Assembly (NCBI GenBank): GCA_051530055.1
Contig: CM121342.1
Span: 10,912,001-10,976,000, forward strand
DNA: 64,000 nucleotides
Direction of reading: 5' to 3'
Source of the DNA: Neoechinorhynchus agilis
Lineage: Eukaryota > Acanthocephala
Part shown: piece after piece, positions 1-12,077 of the stretch
Layout: every line of letters starts with the position of its first letter
Numbering within the stretch: the first letter of the stretch is position 1
Program-made: the position numbers and the translations under genes
Notes under the pieces: generated by a model
Told to the model about the DNA's origin: nothing
What the model saw: only the letters and a program-made list of their open reading frames with translations
Databases searched by the model: none

Positions 1-1600
1 GTTACTCTCTTGTTGTTCAATAACTACGTTTTGTTGTTAGAAAGAGGAGTTCAACAATGGGATCCTTTGGGCCCAATAGCCTTCTCACTCGCAGTGGATC
101 CCGTCGCATATTTTCTTCAGTCCAACTTTAACGGCTGGTATCTGGATGATGCCACGCTTGGAGGTTGTACTGCGCGATTTGGAGACACTCGTGAAGGAGA
201 TGGCGAAAATTGGCATTGAGTTGAATGCTGCAAAATGCGAAATTTTAGTGATGAACGTGGAAGATCAAGCGTCCAGGCAAACTATCGTGAAAATTTTTCA
301 GAACCTGGCCACTCTCGACCGGCTGAGTCTTCTAGGAAGCTGCATTTTTGATTCTAATGTTGAAGCAGATATTGATAATCTTCAACTCTAACTTTCGGTG
401 CTATGCGAACGAGTTAATAAATTATCTTCACACGAGGCTCTGCTCCTGATCAAAGACACCCTCTTCATTCAAAAAATGATGTATAACCTGCGCACAGCAC
501 CTTTTTTTAGACCTAGGAAGAAGCTGGCAAAAGTGGACGAGACGGTGAAAGCTTCTCTTGAGAAAATTTTAAATACTCAGTTGTCGGACGAGGCTTGGCG
601 ACAAACTTCGTTGCCTGTGTTGTCCAGCGGTTTGGTATCTGAATAGCAGTCGATATTTCTCTGCCAGCTTATTTGGGATCGCATGAAGTAAGCCGCAAAA
701 TAGTTCCATCCGTTTTTGGCGAGAATTACACTTTGGATGAAGATTTCGTGGAGGCTCTTAATCTTTGGTGTGGAGATTCAGGCAGTGAGCAGGTCCCCGT
801 CAATGGTTGCAAACAATCAGCTTGGGACTCACCCTTGGTAGCGAGAATTCAAAACTCCTTAATTTCCGATTCTCGTGACTTGGTGAATCGAACTCGATTG
901 GCGGCAGTCTCTACAAGAGAATTGGGTGCTTGGCTCAACGCTATCTCAATCGCTTCTGTGGGTTCCCTTCTCTCCGACGAGACAGTAAGGATTGCAATGT
1001 CTCTGAGATTTGGGGTACCGATGTGCACATTCCATCGCCGCCGTTGAGGAGCGACCGTGGAACCATCGGGACGCCATGATCTCGTCTGTCGGCAATCAGG
1101 CGGACAGTACTCACGACACGCCGAAGTGAACGCAATTCTTAGTCGTGCCCTAAATACTGTGAATGAGCCCAACATCCTAGAGCCGAGCAATCTTTGCCGA
1201 TTCGATGGCCGCCGTAGACCGGACGGTATCACCGTAATCCCGTGGCGAGAAGGAAAATGCCTTCTCTAGGACGCCATTCGCAGCCAGCAACATAAAGTTC
1301 GCCACCATTAAACCAGGGGGAGCAGCAACCACCGCTGAGGAACGCAAAAGGACCAAATGCATTGACCTGAATCGAAATCATTATTTCGTTCCCTTTGGCG
1401 TCGAGGCACGTGGCCCAGGACCTGGTCAATCAATTGTCGAAAAGATTGAGACGGATCACTGGCGATCAGAGATAAAGAGCATTCCTCCTACAAAACATAA
1501 GTGTGGCTGTGCAACGAGAAGGAACGCTACATTCGTCCTTTCGACCGTAAGACCAGGACGGCAGCTGAGTGACCCAGAGCGGTGGTGTGAATGATTTATG
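1..1600 (+). mobile_element. Non-LTR retrotransposon (LINE), 3' part of RT ORF, degenerate
   Basis: The element is cut off by the window start. Translated pieces follow one family order: an RT motif of type GVQQ-DPLGP, then WYLDDATLGG (catalytic YLDD, about 139-168), then a region with IGIELNAAKCEI. After these comes LSSHEALLLIKDTLFIQKMMYNLRT, and a C-terminal stretch with RHDLVCRQSGG, RFDGRRRPDGIT and PW-EGKCLL up to about 1270. The tail FVPFGVEARGPG to about 1600 also fits. The frame changes near 150-220, again near 391-398, near 650-670 and near 1045-1060, so this LINE copy is dead. Pieces of the same tail recur at 34,765-34,825 (plus) and 42,520-42,660 (minus). The family is recognised from the RT motifs; the clade is not assigned. 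Confidence 0.8.
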
Positions 1601-1687
1601 CTCCGCGAATCACTTATTTACAATAAGCACACGTTTCCGAAATAAGGAACAGATTACTAAGCGCTGCTTAGTTGTTCAGCCGCATGT

Positions 1688-1915
1688 TTTATCTATTGAT
1701 GATTGTTTGATTGACAATCCGACTGAAAGAGAGAGATTTTATTGAAACACCTAGCTTTGGCCGTCCAACGGCTTCTTCAGGGTGCTAAGTGTTTAGTGTA
1801 AAACTTACTGACAATTACACCCTGAAGAAGCCGTTGGACGGCGAAAGCTAGGTGTTTCAATAAAATCTCTCTCTTTCAGTCGGATTGTCAATCAAACAAT
1901 CATCAATAAATAAGG
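1688..1915. repeat. Large imperfect inverted repeat next to LINE tail
   Basis: The left arm (about 1692-1784) is the near-perfect reverse complement of about 1820-1912, with roughly 35 bases between them. Both arms contain a CTGAAGAAG motif followed by a GCCG/CGGC hairpin. In the right arm this hairpin is followed by GAAAG, and in the left arm one base of that box differs. Both arms also share a CAATAAAAT segment. The arrangement resembles the inverted ends of a small retroelement or foldback element. No coding sequence lies inside it. Confidence 0.8.
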
Positions 1916-2050
1916 AACAGATAAACATTGAAGACATTATGTCGTTCCAAAATTTCAATAAAATCTCTCTCTTTCAGTCGGATTGTCAATCAAACAATCA
2001 TCAATAAATAAGGAACAGATAAACATTGAAGACATTATGTCGTTCCAAAA
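1855..2050 (+). repeat. 98-bp perfect tandem duplication
   Basis: Bases 1855-1952 are repeated as 1953-2050. The unit starts with TTTCAATAAAATC and ends with GTCGTTCCAAAA, and the two copies look identical. The unit begins within the right arm of the preceding inverted repeat, so the duplication arose after or together with that structure and is recent. Confidence 0.85.
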
Positions 2051-2276
2051 GAGACGCGATCAGCAATCGAATATTCATGGCAGGGAAAGCACGTCGACCG
2101 AAGAAAGTATACAAAGAAAGCACATTAAAAGTTTCGGAAGTTCAATCGAAAAAGATAACATTTTCGATAAATTAGACATTATAGTCTAAAATTATTATTT
2201 ATTAGAGTACGAAAATTCGGAATGGCAGAAAAGGTTATGTATACCTTTTTTCTTTTTTTTACTTTTTTTTGCTATT

Positions 2277-2354
2277 GGCCCTTTTTTTGGGCGTTTAGAA
2301 AGTGTCTTCATTGAACTTCTTGGGATTGGTTGACAAACGCCCAAAAAAAGGGCC
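2277..2354. repeat. Perfect 20-bp inverted repeat (hairpin)
   Basis: Bases 2277-2296 are the exact reverse complement of 2335-2354. Each arm has a GGCC edge and a seven-base T or A run, and the loop is 38 bases. It sits in AT-rich DNA with no recognised gene. It could be a foldback scrap or a transcribed hairpin. Confidence 0.8.
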
Positions 2355-2359
2355 TGAGG

Positions 2360-5040
2360 CCTTCAACGAAAAAACAAAAAAGTAAAATCAAGGAATTTAA
2401 CCCGTCGAATAGAGAAACTGGATGCATAAAACACATCCCAATCGTCATACAGACTCCTAAATTCTTAATATATAAAGTATGTATAACCCCTATGATCTTA
2501 CTGGCTGTAGCATTTTTGTAAAGCTAGCATATTCCAGCCAATCGCAGCGCAATATAGCATGAAATCGAATATAATAACAAAAAAATGTCTTATAAACTTT
2601 CCTACGTATCGTAATTTTGATTTAAAACTGGCGAATTTAAACGCGTTAACAACGGGTAAAAACTTTAATCACCCATTTTATTCAGCTCTAGAATTTCAGA
2701 TTCAGCTTAAAGACCTGTTCTTTATATTATTTTTTGTTCAGAGCTAGGTTTTAGACATAACACAAATAGATAGAAATTAAGATCCTAAGACGGAATATAC
2801 TAAAATTTCATATGAAATGGTGTAATTTGAAACAGATAAATCCTACGAAAGGAAGGGCAGTAACAACGCTTGATTGGGAGCAAAAATTCATGCATTGCAT
2901 TGATTCTATACTGCACACATCTAACTGCAAGTACACAAGAGCCAAAACGCAACCGAAACAATTACGAGATATCAGTGATTTCAACAATGTATCTTCACAT
3001 CAGAACTTCGTTGTTGGGGTCTTAGGAAGTTATAGATGCACGATGCATTATATCTTTTCGAGTCGAAACAACCTATGCAGTCCGTTTGTCGATTAAGGCA
3101 ATTGTTTTATAAAAAAGAGAACTTTATACAATCCATGTACACGATCATCAATACTAACAAACAAGAGTATTTACCGACTATTAATGCGTGAAAATTTTCC
3201 TCAACATCTTATCGTGACCAAAAAGACAAAAATTCTACTTTTGCGACAGACATTTGTATCTCTTTGATAAGTCTTCTTGGAATCTAAGATCGAAGACTGA
3301 TGTCTTCGTAACTGTGGATTTCACTTAAAACCCATCATTGATTATCAAATTCACATTTAATCTATTTTTAAATAAATTATCAGGCATGCTTTTTTAATAA
3401 ACCAGAACCAGTATTCTATGAATATTCAGTTCGGTTAAAAGGTGAAGCAAAAGGGCTTTCTGACAGTGCCAACGATGTTTTGAGAAAGCGGGCAAATGAT
3501 ATATTTGCAAACAGCTCATGGCATCGCAAATGAATAGATAAAAATGTGTCAAATGAAGAACTAATGCTTTTGGAAAGAAAAATTGCAAAGAAAATGAATA
3601 ATTCCTGAACTCACGGAAAATCATAATCCGATAGACGCTTATAATTTGTCTGCATGTTCACATGTTGTCTTAAAGCTTTCCTGCGAAATTCGTTTGTCTT
3701 GTTTCCCGTTGCAGGTCTTTGATATGCACATCGAAGGTCGGAACGATTGAGTTTATTTTGAAAGCATTCGATTAAGAAACCCAATAGTTTATAAAATCGT
3801 TAAGTTAAAGCAGCTTAGCTCTCTATACAATCCTTTTCTACGCGAAATGGATATCCACGTGCTTAAAAAATTCAAACACGAATATGCAAGCCGAATAGAC
3901 AAGTTTGATTCAGGACTTTGCAAACTTTTTATAGTTAACCTCACTTCTAAGTTGCTTTTATGCTCATTAAAAGTACGACTAACCGATCAGAACAACATAG
4001 TGAAGAAATCAAACTTCAGATACATTCATTCGATTCAAACCAAATATGGATTCAGCGCTAGGTTCCGAACGTTATTAAATTTTGAAGATAAAAGTGTAAA
4101 AAATTTAATCTCGACTTTGAAGATCTTTACGTAGTTCAATCGCCAACCGAGAAAGAGAGATAAATCTATACGATATTTGGAATTTACGTGTTAAATACAA
4201 AAAAATCCCATTGCATTCCTAATTCGGAATATTTAAAGAAAAATATCCAATATCATTTTATCAAGATTCAAAATCAATGCAGTCGTTTCTCATTTCCAGA
4301 AGTTTCTCTGATCTTATCCACTCGATTTGCGTGGGTTAAGAAAAGGGGTGGGATCGCCTAGGACTAAAAAGGAAGGGATATGCTGGCTGGATTAAAACGC
4401 CATGTACTCAAGCTCTTACATATTGATGCGTCCCACACCATGTAATGAAACAAAACTTTAGCTTAAGACTACCGGCCGTCGTCGTGATAAAAATCAATGA
4501 AAAACGACACACAACGCAGGGGTACTAGGGTACATTGGGTCAAAAATTTCCCAATGTTTTCGCTTTCGATTTCGCGACAAGGAGGGTAGCAGTCGGCCTT
4601 TTTTGGTCAACAATGTTTACGCTTTATGGATTCTGCATTGAAACCCACATTTTCGTTTTCTACAGTTTGTTGTGGTCATTTCAACAAATGAAATATTCTT
4701 CTACGATGACTTTAAAGCATGTTGCTGCTTCATTTACAGCTCCATGGTTGAATTCGTTACCGTTGTAACGTAACACCGATATCATAGAGAATTGTCGTCG
4801 GAGCGAATTTAATTGAAATCAGCGCATCAGGTACGCTCAAAATGTTTTATCATTTCGTAACAACTTTTAAGCACCTGAAGAGGTGAACACAACGTTCACG
4901 AAATATTTCTAATAATAATAATTATGTCAGTGCAAACTTATCCGGGGGTAACTAGTCGCCAAAAAACGGGTAACGCCGATATTTTCGACTACTGGTGAAC
5001 CAATCGCATAAAGTACCATTGGAGTGTTTATAATTAACTT
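2360..5040. other. Intergenic region, no recognised gene
   Basis: This is AT-rich DNA. The short open frames here (for example 3847-4134 plus, and 3394-3624 minus) have low-complexity composition, match no family I know and show no convincing splice structure. I see no RNA gene and no tandem repeat. Confidence 0.5.
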
Positions 5041-5076
5041 TGGCAACACAGTCACTATTGATTATATAAAAGTATG

Positions 5077-5853
5077 CTAATATATCGCTCTATCATAGTG
5101 TCGTGCATTTAACCTTGCGGCTATATACTCGTCTTCATCCAAAAGAAGATTAGCTTCACGCTCAACCATTTCCATTTCTCCTTCCTTCAAGTTCAATATT
5201 TCTTTCCATCCATCCCCAACATCTTTAGGAGATCGCTTAAGTCGTATCTCTGTAGCCCGTATAGCTACGGCCGTGAGGAACTGACACCTTTGGAGAACAC
5301 AAAGTTTTGTGAGAACGTAGATATCGTTGGCAGATCTTATTGCTTCATTGCAAAACTCCTCATCACACTCGTTAAAGCTGACAATGATGTTTGGTTGTGG
5401 ATGGTCGATTTTTATGTTGCAGACCAAAATCCCCATCACTCGCCTTTCTGCTCGAATGAGAAGCTCAGCAACCTGAACTTCAGTGAGTTCATCAGTGGGC
5501 CGTACTTGAAGATACGCAATTGCCATTTTAGTTGACTTGATAGGATGATCTTCTGTTTTGCATGCCACGAAAAGACAAGCAGCGGGATACATAGCTCGTG
5601 GAGTAGAAACGCTTATGGGTCCCACGGTGAAAACCCTGTGCATCATAACTAAAGCCGTTGATATGCAAATCGATTCCGCTTTTAGAGTATCCGCTAGTTT
5701 TCTTATTATGTACACACCGAACGTCCGAATATTCGTGTCCGTGTAATCGTCAATATCAGCAGGGGAAAACAACCAATTGAAGGATTTATTAGGAAAATCG
5801 TCCAATGAAGTTTCTTCGTCTTTCTCAGAATCCATCTTAAATACAAATACCAT
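5077..5853 (-). CDS. Cyclin, T/K-like transcription cyclin family
   Basis: This is an uninterrupted 258-residue frame. It has a cyclin-box pattern: FNWLFSPADI near residue 25, then ISTALVMMHRVF (about 66-77), then MYPAACLFVACKTEDHP (about 87-103). These correspond to the INTAIVYMHRFY and ALFLAAKVEE blocks of cyclins T, K and L, which pair with CDK9/CDK12-type kinases in transcription elongation. A second Met at residue 7 (codon starting at 5835, MDSEKDEE) is the more natural start. The C-terminal half (about 130-230) looks like the second cyclin fold, and the protein ends with no long tail, so it is shorter than typical cyclins T or K. No intron was found. The family is secure; the subfamily (T, K, L or Q) is not. 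Confidence 0.7.
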   Translation of the reverse strand: MVFVFKMDSEKDEETSLDDFPNKSFNWLFSPADIDDYTDTNIRTFGVYIIRKLADTLKAESICISTALVMMHRVFTVGPISVSTPRAMYPAACLFVACKTEDHPIKSTKMAIAYLQVRPTDELTEVQVAELLIRAERRVMGILVCNIKIDHPQPNIIVSFNECDEEFCNEAIRSANDIYVLTKLCVLQRCQFLTAVAIRATEIRLKRSPKDVGDGWKEILNLKEGEMEMVEREANLLLDEDEYIAARLNARHYDRAIY

Positions 5854-5859
5854 TCACGG

Positions 5860-6880
5860 GCAATCGCATCATATAATACCGAGTCGATTCACCGATCTCT
5901 TGATCACCAACAGATCTATCGAAGATATGAAGCCCTCGGTGTAAAACCTTAAAATTTTTCCATTCGAGTAGAGTTAAGAGAATGTCTTAATTTTTCATAA
6001 TGACGTCTCAATACCGATTAAATCTTAGGACTTGCAGCAAACTTTAAATTTTAAGCGCAAAAGTGGGAATCGGAACGTAGAAAGTGTAACAAAATTGTAG
6101 ACGAGCGAAGCAATTTCGAACTAGACTTTTTTAACTTCAAAAAAGGGCGAAACAATGGGAACCCAGGGGATCCAACAGTCTATGCAAATCCACTGAATTT
6201 AACGACTTGAAGGCGTAGACGTATCTTAGGTTGAAAGAATCTTCTAGGACTTATAGCCTTTTGATTCAAGACACATCTATTTTGTTCAAATCCCTTTATA
6301 TTTTGAACTTACGTTGCAATGATTTCGATTAAGATCTCTTTTTAACTTATTTGTGAATCTTAATTGTTATTTGACCGACAAATCCGAATTATGTTAGAGC
6401 TTTGAAAAGCCGCTTTGATCGCTTTGAACAAAAACAAAAACAATTGATGTTTTTCGAACGACGATTTTTTCCAATATATCGCAGGTTCATTTTTATAGAA
6501 AAACCAAAATCCACCGACGGTGCCATATTATTGTGGTTGTCTGAGAAATTAATATGATTCGTGACTTTATTTAACAAATTTAATATTTAAATGGACACAT
6601 CGCACCACAAAGGTTGCCATTCCCCTCAAAGTCAACATATTTTGATGAAAAATGTTGATCAAGTCAAACAAAATACTGATACAAATCGAATAGGAATTAT
6701 CTTCCAAAATCAATCGTGTTGTTCTATAGCGATAGTTCATAAATCTCGATTCCAAACTTTCAATCCTAAATTTATTTTGAACGAGTTACAAACGGATTAA
6801 AACTGTGACTTTCATGGCTTTTCGTACCTACAGACATCCGTAATTTCCGGAAATAGAGAGATCGCCCTCCGCACACGATG
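5860..6880. other. Intergenic region, no recognised gene
   Basis: I see only short frames with no family resemblance. The first 100-200 bases upstream of the cyclin start (5853) must hold its promoter, but no clear motif stands out. Confidence 0.45.
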
Positions 6881-6889
6881 ATGAACTAT

Positions 6890-9170
6890 TTTACTGCCTT
6901 AGTCAATTGCACGGACAAGGATCGGAACCAATGGATATGGAAGGAGAGGAGGGTGGCGGAAAAAAGATCCAGTGGACCCGCAAGCAGACACAAACATCGA
7001 TGAGCTGTCACACCATTGGGCGAAACGGTTTCCGAACCTGAATGAAGGTCCTCGTCGGTGTAGCAGATGCGGAAGGGGGCATAGCGCTCAGTCATGCCCA
7101 GCCAGAAACAAAATATGCTTTAAGTGTAAACGAAAGGGACATTTCCAGCACTGCTGCAGATCCAGACAGAGAGTAGATGCAATGGATGAACATTCTACGG
7201 ATGAGGACGTTGCTATATCAAATGTGATCAATGCGGTCGAAGGGAACAAGGCTCCTACAATAAGCATAGAAATAAATTCGAAGCCGCTCACAATGGAGTA
7301 CGACACCGGTGCTAGTGTGTCCGTTTTGACGATGAGCAATTGGAGGCGGATAGGGAGACCAAAATTGATAGCAACGAAACCTTTGAAAGCTTATGGTGGA
7401 AAAACATTGCAGACGATGGGGAAGTGCTCAGTGCAGGTGAAGCTTAGCCAACAACAAAGGAGGTTAGAAGGTATCGTGGTCCGAAACGGACGGTACAGCC
7501 TTTTTGGTCGTCCATGGATTCAAGCCTTCAAAAAATATCCTGGACAAGAGAAGTGGTTCTAAACCTGAATCATGTGGAAGACGAGCTGAAAGAGAACGAT
7601 CTTACGGTTCTGATGCAGATACTCAACAAACATCAGTCCGTATTTGGGAAATCGACTGCACCGGTAAACAATACCGAAATAAAGATATCACTATCCCGAG
7701 ATGCAGTCCCACGATATTGGAGTAGTAGACGGATTCCCTTGGCATCAAAGACCAAAGTGGAGCAAGAAATCGAGCGACAAGTGAAAGCCGATGTGCTGGA
7801 AAGAGTCGAAGCGCGAGACGGAGCTGTAGAATGGGCGGCTCCGATAGTTATTGCAAACAAGGCGAACGGAGACAAGGTTGTGCGGAGATTTCCGAGTCAC
7901 GATCAATCCGTATCTTTCCGAGGATAGCTACTCCTTACCAACATGGGAAGAGATCACGAGCAAAACAGCCGGTGGACAGCGATATTCTGGATTGGACCTA
8001 AAGGATGCCTACCTGCAGCTGCCTGTGGAGCAAAGATCAAGAAAATATCTCACAGTGGCAACGCACAAAGGATATTTTCGATACAAACGACTTCCCTTCG
8101 GAATTAGCTCGGCTCCGGCCATTTTTCAAAGGTACATGGAGGAACTACTGAGTAATATCCCGGGGGTAGCTGTTTATCTGGATGATGTCGTAATCACCGG
8201 TTCGACCGAAAAAGATCATATTTCTAATCTGTCGCGGGTTTTCGAGAGGATGGAGCAAGTGGGATTGCGATTAAATCGTGCGAAATTCGTCTTTCTACAG
8301 GACGAAGTCGAATTCCTGGGTCACAACCGGCACCGTGATTACGTGCGGCCTAGTGCTACCAAGATCAACGCGATCCTAGCACTGCCACAACCAACGAATA
8401 AAGCTGAACTCATATCATTTCTGGGCACAGTTAATTTCCTAAACAAATTTCTGCCCGATTTGCTGTCAAAATGTCAATCACTGTACGAACTGACTAATAA
8501 AGGTAAGGAATGAGATTGGCGCGACAAACATCAAGAAGCCTTATAAGAGGTTAGGAAATCGTTGACGTGTGCCCGAATTCTCAAAACTTTTCATCTGGAC
8601 AGGAGAACTCAGCTCTGGTGCGATGCGAGTGAGAAAGGTCTCGGAGCTGTTCTAATGCAGACACAAGACGACGGAAAACCGTATCCAATAGCTTATGCGT
8701 CCAGGACACTGAAAGGAGCTGAAAAGAACAATTCTCAAGTGGAAAAGGGGGATTAGCAATCATATTTGGTGTGCGAAGGTTCCATCAATATTTGACCGGG
8801 CTCAAGTTCACCGTGTACAGCGACCATAAGCCGCTGAAATACATCTTTGGTATGAATCGAAACTTGTCAAAAATGACCAATCAGCGTCTTATTCGCTGGG
8901 GACTAGAATTGTCCCAAATACAATTATGACTTTGAGTTCGTACGAGGTGAAGATAATCAGCTGGCCGATACCCTGTCGCGGTTAACGTCTGATGCAGGGT
9001 CAAATGAGGAAATCGAGGTTCACCTGATCCAGGAGCTGCGGAACAGGAAGGACAGCGCACTCCACGTGAAGCTCCACGATCGATGGTTGCTGCGCCGAAA
9101 AGAGGTTCCAGGGAACGAAGATCATTTCAGCGATATGATCCTTTCAAGATAAGGGAGAGAGAGGATGTGA
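6890..9170 (+). mobile_element. Fossil Ty3/Gypsy-type LTR retrotransposon, pol region
   Basis: Recognisable parts lie in Gypsy order: a gag-like end with two CCHC zinc knuckles (about 7060-7160), an aspartic protease with the DTGAS motif (about 7300), a reverse transcriptase with a YLDDV motif (about 8175), and an RNase H segment (about 8560-8950). The copy is broken in several places. I see no integrase and no flanking long terminal repeats, so it is incomplete as well. It appears old. The family is assigned from the protease, RT and RNase H order; the finer lineage is uncertain. Confidence 0.8.
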
Positions 9171-9439
9171 TGAAGGCGATCGATAGATCGCGCCGACAGC
9201 GCTAGTGGACAGCAGTCGTACATGCGCGTATAGGGGGTTTTGGTGTGTTTTGAAGTTTTGTTTAGTGGCTATTAAAACTCTCCCGTTTCGAAACATGAGT
9301 GATAGCGATCCTAGTACCACAAGCAATACGAACACCACAGTTTTCAAAAGACTGCGAATACTTCGACGATTATTAGGGATTTGGTACCACCTTTAGAGGA
9401 TATTTAGCCTGAAGTACTTAATGATTCTAAAATTACTGT

Positions 9440-10140
9440 AGCGCCTCCTACATGGCATATACCGACGACATCGTATTGATGTCCTCAACAGTCGAAGGAG
9501 CTCAACGCATGCTAAATAGACTGTGCGAGAGGGCGAATATGATTGGTCTGACCATCAACTTGAAAAAGACGGAATTCTTGACGATTCCGCATGTCGCGCA
9601 TGCAATCTCTGGCGAAGGGCCGAATGGCGTTGAGCAATTAAAACAGATAGAGCGGTATATCTATCTGGGAGCTGTCGTTCCTGAGGTGAGTGCGGATGTC
9701 AGCCGACGGAGAGCTATAGCTTGGAGAGCAATGGGACAACTTAAGCCACTGTTTGACAGTGAGTCTTTGCCAAATGAACTGCGTTCGCAGCTGTTCAGGG
9801 CTCGAATTTAGAGCATTCTCTATTACAATGCAGAGACCTGGACAATGTCGCCAACGGCGACGAGGCAGTTGGACCAAAATCATTTATCTCTCTTACGTGC
9901 GGCGTTCAAGGTCAGATGGTCAGATAAAGTGACCAACAAAGCACTGTATAAGTAAGCCGGAGTCCAACCGCCCAGTGAATATTTGCGCCGCAGACGACTG
10001 CAGTTCACGGGCAATATAATTCGGTCCGAGGCATCTTGCCCACAGGTCGTGCAACAGCTTCTTTTTTTGGAAGCCAACGACATTGTATCGTAAAGGCAAA
10101 GGGAACTGTCGTACATACGATGACCTGATTTTAAGAGACG
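9440..10140 (+). mobile_element. LINE reverse transcriptase fragment (RTE/CR1-like C-terminal part)
   Basis: A frame at 9452-9811 starts with the catalytic motif as YTDDIVLM. It continues with MIGLTINLKKTEFL and RYIYLGAVV, the palm/thumb order of non-LTR RTs. After a stop at 9811 the reading continues recognisably with YYNAETWTMSPTATRQLDQ and LLRAAFKVRWSDKVTNKALYK, then YLRRRRLQFTGNI, a typical LINE C-terminal block. Another stop interrupts it near 9955. No N-terminal RT, endonuclease or 3' tail can be seen. This is an old, truncated copy directly downstream of the Gypsy fossil. The stretch between the two elements (9170-9440) shows nothing assignable. Confidence 0.75.
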
Positions 10141-10626
10141 CGAATTGTCCGCATAACAGGACTGCTGTCGTGTATTTTAGATCCGTTGCGGAGTCTAATT
10201 CTATACCTACGGTGCAACGTAGGAAAGTACCGTTGCATACAATACAATACCTTTAAAATCTACATCCTTAAACGCCTCTGCCACTTAGGTACGTTATCGA
10301 TGTCTTCAGTAATTGAAACAACATTGAAAGTATGAGAACATTGCTCATTTTATTCAAATATTTAATTTTTAATTGGAGGTTCCCGTTTTAAGGAGATTTA
10401 TCTTCCCCTTTGCGAGAATTACTTCGAATAAAAGACATTCGACTATACCGCGAAACTAAGTCACCAATTTACCGCTAAATCAACTGCGCCTATAAATCAC
10501 TAATCGCATTTCTGAAGATTTTTCTCTATGCATTAAATTCGCAAAACATTCTTTCAGAAATTATAAAAGACCTGCCTTGTTCAAAGAGGCTAATAAATTT
10601 ATTGAACATATTTTCGGTGTTTACTA

Positions 10627-11148
10627 ATGTGGTTTCGACTTTATATTATCGATGGTCGAGGAAGGCTTCAATATTGCACATCACCGTCACGTCTTTTAGA
10701 AGGAAGAGAACCAATAATTGATGGCCATGCGAAGATTGAACTCCAATCGGACATTCTGGTTTATTCTTCCATTGAAAAGATTGTCCAAGAAATTTGTCGA
10801 TCGCGGAGCAATACTTTTTTTCCGAATTGCATTTCTTCTAAGGTTAACGATGTAAATGGCATTAGAGAAATCCGACTGAATGTTTTTTTCGGCGTCGGAA
10901 GCTCAAGCTTTATTCTAGCCGTTGGAGGCAGCAATAATGCTCTCTCGACGGAATCCAGGACGTCGATTTTTCATCTAATGGATTCCACATACGATGAAAA
11001 TATTACAGTTAAATCCAGGGACCTACTCCATGAAGTCTATGAAAATTACTCGAAGTTGAAGCTCGATAATTCATTTGGCTCAATTATCGTCTGCCCAGCT
11101 TTCGATCAGAAAATCAGGACTGCTGCGCAACGATTTGGATTCCTGTAA
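10627..11148 (+). CDS. Small sedlin/TRAPP-like (longin-fold) protein, tentative
   Basis: This is a 173-residue intronless frame. The start MWFRLYIIDGRGRLQYC resembles the first beta strands of small TRAPP subunits (TRAPPC1/C2/C4). The end HEVYENYSKLKLDNSF followed by AFDQKI resembles the sedlin block 'YDLY-KF--NPF...AFDRKV'. Such proteins act in the TRAPP tethering complex of ER-Golgi traffic. A CTTTCAG acceptor-like site lies about 70 bases upstream of the ATG (near 10,553), and AATAAA directly overlaps the stop region (about 11,146-11,153), both consistent with a compact real gene. The middle (about 55-110) is unusual, so the family call is weak. Confidence 0.45.
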   Translation: MWFRLYIIDGRGRLQYCTSPSRLLEGREPIIDGHAKIELQSDILVYSSIEKIVQEICRSRSNTFFPNCISSKVNDVNGIREIRLNVFFGVGSSSFILAVGGSNNALSTESRTSIFHLMDSTYDENITVKSRDLLHEVYENYSKLKLDNSFGSIIVCPAFDQKIRTAAQRFGFL

Positions 11149-11159
11149 ATAAAACGGAA

Positions 11160-12075
11160 CACGAATGCAAGATCTTGATGTCCCAAAAACGCCCAAAATG
11201 TTGTCGTGGTAAAATCATCGCTAAGGGTGACAAAATCCAAACACTGACTTAGATTTTAACTTGTACAATTAAAGTTCTTAGCACTCACACAGTGTAATAA
11301 AATGCATATCAATACTTTTGTTTTTCCTATACTTCGGCACAATATTGTGCAGTTCAAGCACAATTTAATCTTGAACCATCAATACTCATTAAAGATAACA
11401 ACGAGTCCAATGAATTCCGGATTATTACTTGCTCTGCACTATTAGCGAGAATTACTGACCAAGAAGTTTAAAAAACAGTGGAAATCCGCTAATTTAATAA
11501 ATAATCGTGTTGTTTGTTGCTCCAACGAGGCCACGCAGGTGGATATTTCTTTAGGTGGTAACCAAGCGGCTGCTACACCGTACAGCGACGGTCAGAGAAG
11601 ATCTTGCCCAATCCCAACAACAATGCGAGGTGCCGCCATTGTTTGGGGCAAAGGAGTAAACAAGAGTAACAATTGTGGACATTGTCAAAAATGTCGATGT
11701 TGTTCGATAGGCATCAGTTCGGGCATAGATATAGCCACCAACGAATTGGAGATAGAAGCAACCCAGAATTATGTAAATTACAATACAAAAACTAAAATAT
11801 TTCAGATAACTGATGAGGCGAGACTTCCTCGCGAAATATCTCTCAATTCAATAAAATATTCTGTGTCTAAGTGTAGTCTTTTCCACGGCTATTTTTCCTT
11901 GGTTACACAGCCCACCGATCTGGGCCACGGAAGAGCATAAAATCACACTTAATACCCTGAACCATACGGGATTATGAGTTTATATTCGAGAAAATCAGCT
12001 GACAATGTAACAGATGATAAAAACATGCGGTTGAGCAAACCGATTTCGTCAGCTGAGTTTGTACATTTCGTAGTT
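11160..12075. other. Intergenic region with a weak open frame
   Basis: One frame of about 130 codons (11,539-11,940 plus) lacks a normal ATG at its left end. It contains a Cys-rich patch (CGHCQKCRCC) but matches no family I recognise. I see no splice sites or downstream signal that would make it a convincing gene. Confidence 0.35.
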
Positions 12076-12077
12076 GT

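Noticed and set aside
6890-9170. An intact, domesticated gag-pol gene
   Set aside because: The parts are those of a decayed LTR-type element with several breaks and missing ends, so it is treated as a fossil.
11539-11940. A Cys-containing 133-residue gene
   Set aside because: It has no ATG at the expected start, no family match and no splice or termination signals.
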